Positions 7,038-9,871 of a DNA stretch of 9,871 bases are shown piece by piece. Below the pieces are notes generated by a model, which saw only the letters and a list, made by a program, of their open reading frames with translations, was not told the origin of the DNA and made no database searches. A program made the translations under genes and the position numbers. Positions within the stretch are counted from its first letter, which is position 1; every line of letters begins with the position of its first letter. Source of the stretch: Pseudoxanthomonas sp. (GTDB taxonomy: Bacteria > Pseudomonadota > Gammaproteobacteria > Xanthomonadales > Xanthomonadaceae); assembly GCA_026785795.1 (NCBI GenBank), contig JAJAZJ010000025.1, positions 1 to 9,871 of the forward strand, written 5' to 3'.

Positions 7038-8398
7038 ATAAAGTCGTAATCGCCAACCGCGGCGAAATCGCGCTGCGCATCCTGCGCGCCTGCCACACCA
7101 TGGGCATCCGCACGGTTGCGGTGCACTCCACCGTGGACCGCAACCTGAAGCACGTGGCGATGGCCGATGAATCGGTGTGCATTGGCCCGGCAGCCTCCAG
7201 CGAGAGTTACCTCAACGTGCCGGCGATCATCGCGGCCGCGGAAGTCACCGACGCGCAGGCGATCCATCCGGGCTACGGTTTCCTCAGCGAGAACGCCGAT
7301 TTCGCCGAACGCGTGGAGCAGTCCGGTTTCATCTTCATCGGGCCCAAGCCCGACACCATCCGCCTGATGGGCGACAAGGTGGAAGCAATCCGCGCGATGA
7401 AGGCGGCCGGCGTGCCCTGCGTGCCCGGCTCCGGCGGCCCGCTGGATGACGACATCGTCACCAACACCCGGATCGCCCGCGAGATCGGTTACCCGGTGAT
7501 CATCAAGGCGGCCGGCGGCGGCGGCGGGCGCGGCATGCGCGTCGTCCACGCCGAAGGCACCCTGAGCAGCGCCATCAGCACGACCAAGGCCGAAGCGAAG
7601 GCGGCCTTCAGCAACGACCAGGTGTACATGGAAAAATTCCTGGAGAACCCGCGCCATGTCGAAATCCAGGTGCTCGCCGACGGCCAGGGTGGCGCCATCC
7701 ACCTGGGCGAACGCGATTGCTCCATGCAGCGCCGCCACCAAAAGGTGGTGGAGGAGGCGCCTGCGCCCGGCATCAGCGAGGAGCAGCGCAACCAGATTGG
7801 CAAGGTCTGCGTGGATGCCTGCATCCGCATCGGCTACCGCGGCGCGGGTACGTTCGAGTTCCTGTACGAGGACGGCCGCTTCTATTTCATCGAAATGAAC
7901 ACCCGCATCCAGGTGGAGCATCCGGTCACCGAACGCATCACCGGCATCGACCTGGTCTGCGAGCAGCTGCGCATTGCCGCCGGGCAGAAGTTGACGATCA
8001 AACAGTCCGACATCGTGCTGCGCGGCCATGCCATCGAGTGCCGCATCAATGCGGAAGACCCGGACACGTTCACGCCAAGTCCGGGGTTGATCACTGGCTT
8101 TTATCCTCCGGGCGGCCCGGGCGTGCGCGTGGACACGCACATCTACACCGGCTACCGCGTGCCGCCGAACTACGATTCGATGATCGGCAAGCTGATCGTG
8201 CACGGCCCGGACCGGGAAACCGCCATCGCCCGCATGCGCGTGGCCCTGAGCGAGACGGTGGTGGACGGCATCAAGACCAATATCCCGCTGCAGCAAACCA
8301 TCATGCGCGACCTGGGCTTCCAGGCCGGCGGGCAGAATATCCACTACCTTGAGAAGCGGCTGGCGGAGCGGAAGAACAAGTCGATTGCGCTGGTCTAA
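7031..8398 (+). CDS. accC: Biotin carboxylase subunit of acetyl-CoA carboxylase
   Basis: A 455-residue ATP-grasp enzyme (E. coli 449). It carboxylates the biotin of AccB with bicarbonate and ATP. Seen: N-terminus [35 protein letters not shown]; Lys116 and Lys159 for ATP; the glycine-rich lid GGGGGRGMR (162-170); His209 in NPRHVEIQ; Lys238 in [13 protein letters not shown]; metal ligands Glu276 and Glu288; [16 protein letters not shown] with Asn290, Arg292 and Glu296; and Arg338 in [14 protein letters not shown]. All catalytic residues are present. The frame stays open upstream to a GTG at 6974, but homology starts at MLDK and the extension only translates repeat. Oddity: the ATG abuts a C-rich repeat arm with no Shine-Dalgarno, so translation may depend on coupling to upstream reading. 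The TAA is at 8396-8398. prmA, a frequent follower, is absent. Confidence 0.98.
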   Translation: MLDKVVIANRGEIALRILRACHTMGIRTVAVHSTVDRNLKHVAMADESVCIGPAASSESYLNVPAIIAAAEVTDAQAIHPGYGFLSENADFAERVEQSGFIFIGPKPDTIRLMGDKVEAIRAMKAAGVPCVPGSGGPLDDDIVTNTRIAREIGYPVIIKAAGGGGGRGMRVVHAEGTLSSAISTTKAEAKAAFSNDQVYMEKFLENPRHVEIQVLADGQGGAIHLGERDCSMQRRHQKVVEEAPAPGISEEQRNQIGKVCVDACIRIGYRGAGTFEFLYEDGRFYFIEMNTRIQVEHPVTERITGIDLVCEQLRIAAGQKLTIKQSDIVLRGHAIECRINAEDPDTFTPSPGLITGFYPPGGPGVRVDTHIYTGYRVPPNYDSMIGKLIVHGPDRETAIARMRVALSETVVDGIKTNIPLQQTIMRDLGFQAGGQNIHYLEKRLAERKNKSIALV

Positions 8399-8502
8399 TG
8401 GCACGGCCGCGAGGTGGCCGTACCGCGTACGCTGCTGATCGGCTGTCCTATCCCGGGCTCCGCTGCCGTTGTTCGGATATGTTCCTTTCCCGGATGCCCG
8501 TC

Positions 8503-9744
8503 ATGGCCCACACCCGTCGCCCCCTGTTCATCGCCCTGGCCACCCTTTTGGCTGCCCTGCCGGCCGCCAGCGCGCTTTCCAGCCCGCCCGTGCAGGTCTG
8601 GATCGACGTGGCCACCCACGATATGGCCGGCATGCCGGATTTGGGCGGGCTGGGTGGCCTTGCCGGCAGGATGATGGGGAATCAGGGGCCGCAGACCTAT
8701 CCCCAAGCGCGCAACAGCCCGGCCAGCACCGGCAAGCTGCTCGACATCGCGATGCTCAACAGCCTCCGACCCGGTGTCGAAGCCGAGCAACTGGTTCCAA
8801 CTGGGCTTGGCGTCGGCAAGTCGCTGCCGCTGCTCCCGTCGCCATCGGCACCGCAAAAGGACGCAGCGTCCTCCCCCGCCCAGAGCGGAGATGTGGAAGT
8901 CACCATTCGCCAGTACTGGGGCTGCGGCGCCACGGTGCGCCCCGGCCAGCCCAAGGTGATGACGATGCGGCTGAAGAAAGGCGCGATGGAGATGAGCGGC
9001 AGCATGGCGCCTGGCATGTTCGTGCCCGACGGCGACATCAACCCCAACCCGACCTACGCGCTGTGGCCGAACCGGAAAAATGCCAAACGCGTGCCGGACC
9101 GCTCCTCGATGGTCGGGCAGCACCAGATTACAGGCGACGGCGTGCCGGCCTCGCTTAAGTTCGAACTTGGCCAGAGCGCCGACTTCATGCCGAAGATCGC
9201 GCTGCAAACGCGCGGCGAGCTGGCCGAAAGCATCGCGCTCAGCTGGCGAACAGTCGACCGCAGCCGCGCCTACTTCATCAATGCGATGGCCATGCAGGAC
9301 GAAAGTAATTTAGTGCTGTGGAGCAGTTCCGAGGTCGCAGGGGCAGGCCACGAGCTGTTCAACTACCTGACCGGCTCCTTCATCGACAAGTGGCTGCAGC
9401 AAAAGGTGCTGCTGTCGCCCGCCGCCACCAGCTGCACGATCCCCCAGGGCATCTTCAAGTCCACCGGCGCGGGCAACCCGGAAGGAGGCATGGCCATGCT
9501 GAGCATGATTGCATATGGCCCGGAAACCAGTCTTGCGTGGCCACCGAAGCCTGCCGACCCCAAGCAGCCGTGGAAGCCGGAGTGGAATGTACGCGTGCGC
9601 AGCAAGTCCACCAGCACCGCAATGCTGGGCATGGACCTGTCCGGCATGGATGTCGACTCCAGCGCGAACGACGGGGAAGAAAAGCCACAGGAAGAAGAAA
9701 GCCAGGGCAAGAAAATACTGAAGGGGTTACCGCGGAACTTATGA
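8503..9744 (+). CDS. Exported methionine-rich protein of unknown function
   Basis: I do not recognise this 413-residue protein. Seen: a signal peptide MAHTRRPLFIALATLLAALP with likely cleavage after AASA (about residue 24), so the mature protein should be periplasmic or outer-surface. The mature part has 21 methionines (about 5%), clustered in HDMAGMPDLGG, a GRMMGNQ stretch, and VMTMRLKKGAMEMSGSMAPGM. There are only two cysteines (141 and 311), possibly a disulfide. The tail is low-complexity: Gly/Met/Asp, then acidic EEKPQEEES, then basic. No enzyme motif or transmembrane helix is seen after the signal. Start choice: the frame is open back to an ATG overlapping the accC stop (8398), with further ATGs at 8479 and 8494. 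The 8503 start puts the signal peptide at the N-terminus, though its Shine-Dalgarno is weak. It follows accC by 104 nt with no clear terminator. Reality of the gene is likely from its signal peptide and coherent codon use. Confidence 0.75.
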   Translation: MAHTRRPLFIALATLLAALPAASALSSPPVQVWIDVATHDMAGMPDLGGLGGLAGRMMGNQGPQTYPQARNSPASTGKLLDIAMLNSLRPGVEAEQLVPTGLGVGKSLPLLPSPSAPQKDAASSPAQSGDVEVTIRQYWGCGATVRPGQPKVMTMRLKKGAMEMSGSMAPGMFVPDGDINPNPTYALWPNRKNAKRVPDRSSMVGQHQITGDGVPASLKFELGQSADFMPKIALQTRGELAESIALSWRTVDRSRAYFINAMAMQDESNLVLWSSSEVAGAGHELFNYLTGSFIDKWLQQKVLLSPAATSCTIPQGIFKSTGAGNPEGGMAMLSMIAYGPETSLAWPPKPADPKQPWKPEWNVRVRSKSTSTAMLGMDLSGMDVDSSANDGEEKPQEEESQGKKILKGLPRNL

Positions 9745-9813
9745 GCCGTCGGGTCCGGCGGCGTCGTAAAAACGATCGCCCGCTCCCGCTTGCAGTGAGC
9801 TGACTGCTCGCGG

Positions 9814-9871
9814 TCAAGCCGGCAGGTGCGCGAACGCGACGGCCCCTCCAAGGCCGCGATCGCCAGTGGGC
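9814..9871 (-). CDS. Possible C-terminal end of a convergent minus-strand gene (partial)
   Basis: Reading leftwards from the window edge, 18 codons are open (PTGDRGLGGAVAFAHLPA) and end at TGA (9816-9814). The Gly-rich run ending in a hydrophobic LPA is reminiscent of the C-termini of sensor histidine kinases, but so short a stretch proves little. The 69 nt between this and the exported-protein gene hold no convincing terminator. Listed only so the edge is not taken as empty. Confidence 0.2.
   Translation of the reverse strand, partial: PTGDRGLGGAVAFAHLPA

Noticed and set aside
7034..8404. Minus-strand open frame of 456 codons opposite accC
   Set aside because: Antisense shadow of accC, which carries every biotin carboxylase motif.
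8401..8423. Hairpin ACGGCC / GGCCGT just after the accC stop as a terminator
   Set aside because: Only 6 bp with a 7-nt loop and no T-run. It is common by chance at this GC content.
8398..8502. Start of the exported protein at the ATG overlapping the accC stop (TAATG)
   Set aside because: Attractive for coupling, but it would put 35 Arg-rich residues before a clear signal peptide. The start at 8503 is favoured, and those at 8479 or 8494 remain possible.

Overview
The window is GC-rich, tightly packed gammaproteobacterial DNA. It most likely comes from the Xanthomonadaceae (Xanthomonas, Stenotrophomonas, Lysobacter, Pseudoxanthomonas and relatives). This rests on the GroEL, GroES, AroQ, AccB and AccC sequences, on the gene order, and on G-rich inverted repeats of the GGGATTCG / GGGAATGGGG type between genes. 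I cannot fix the genus from sequence alone. Nearly all of it is housekeeping core.

Left part, minus strand (1-2413). The heat-shock chaperonin operon groES-groEL is read leftwards. It starts at a CIRCE (HrcA) operator that overlaps a candidate promoter (2351-2380) and ends at a UUCG-loop intrinsic terminator (192-218). Beyond that terminator the first 36 codons of another minus-strand gene run off the window. Its N-terminus resembles large helicases with a PLD-like N-terminal domain. The 124-nt groES-groEL gap holds a 30-bp imperfect inverted repeat.

Middle, plus strand (2414-5478). Divergent from groES lies an envelope thiol-redox pair. dsbD encodes a transmembrane electron conduit with two N-terminal alpha domains. 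A TlpA-like membrane-anchored thioredoxin gene follows, overlapping it by 4 nt. DsbD carries reducing power from cytoplasmic thioredoxin to the periplasm, and the TlpA-like protein is a plausible recipient.

Right part, plus strand (5479-8398). aroQ (shikimate pathway) is followed by accB and accC, the biotin carrier and biotin carboxylase of acetyl-CoA carboxylase. A perfect 16-bp palindrome lies upstream of aroQ. accB and accC are normally adjacent. Here they are separated by a small four-helix-bundle gene of the 23S rRNA intervening-sequence-protein (IVP) family, enclosed by G-rich inverted arms that match at 25 of 27 positions with one bulge. The gene's start codon lies in the left arm. 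The right arm ends six bases before the accC start codon and leaves accC with no Shine-Dalgarno sequence. This cassette is the most unusual thing in the window.

Right edge (8399-9871). A 413-residue, methionine-rich exported protein of unknown function follows accC. A possible 3' end of a minus-strand gene touches the window edge.
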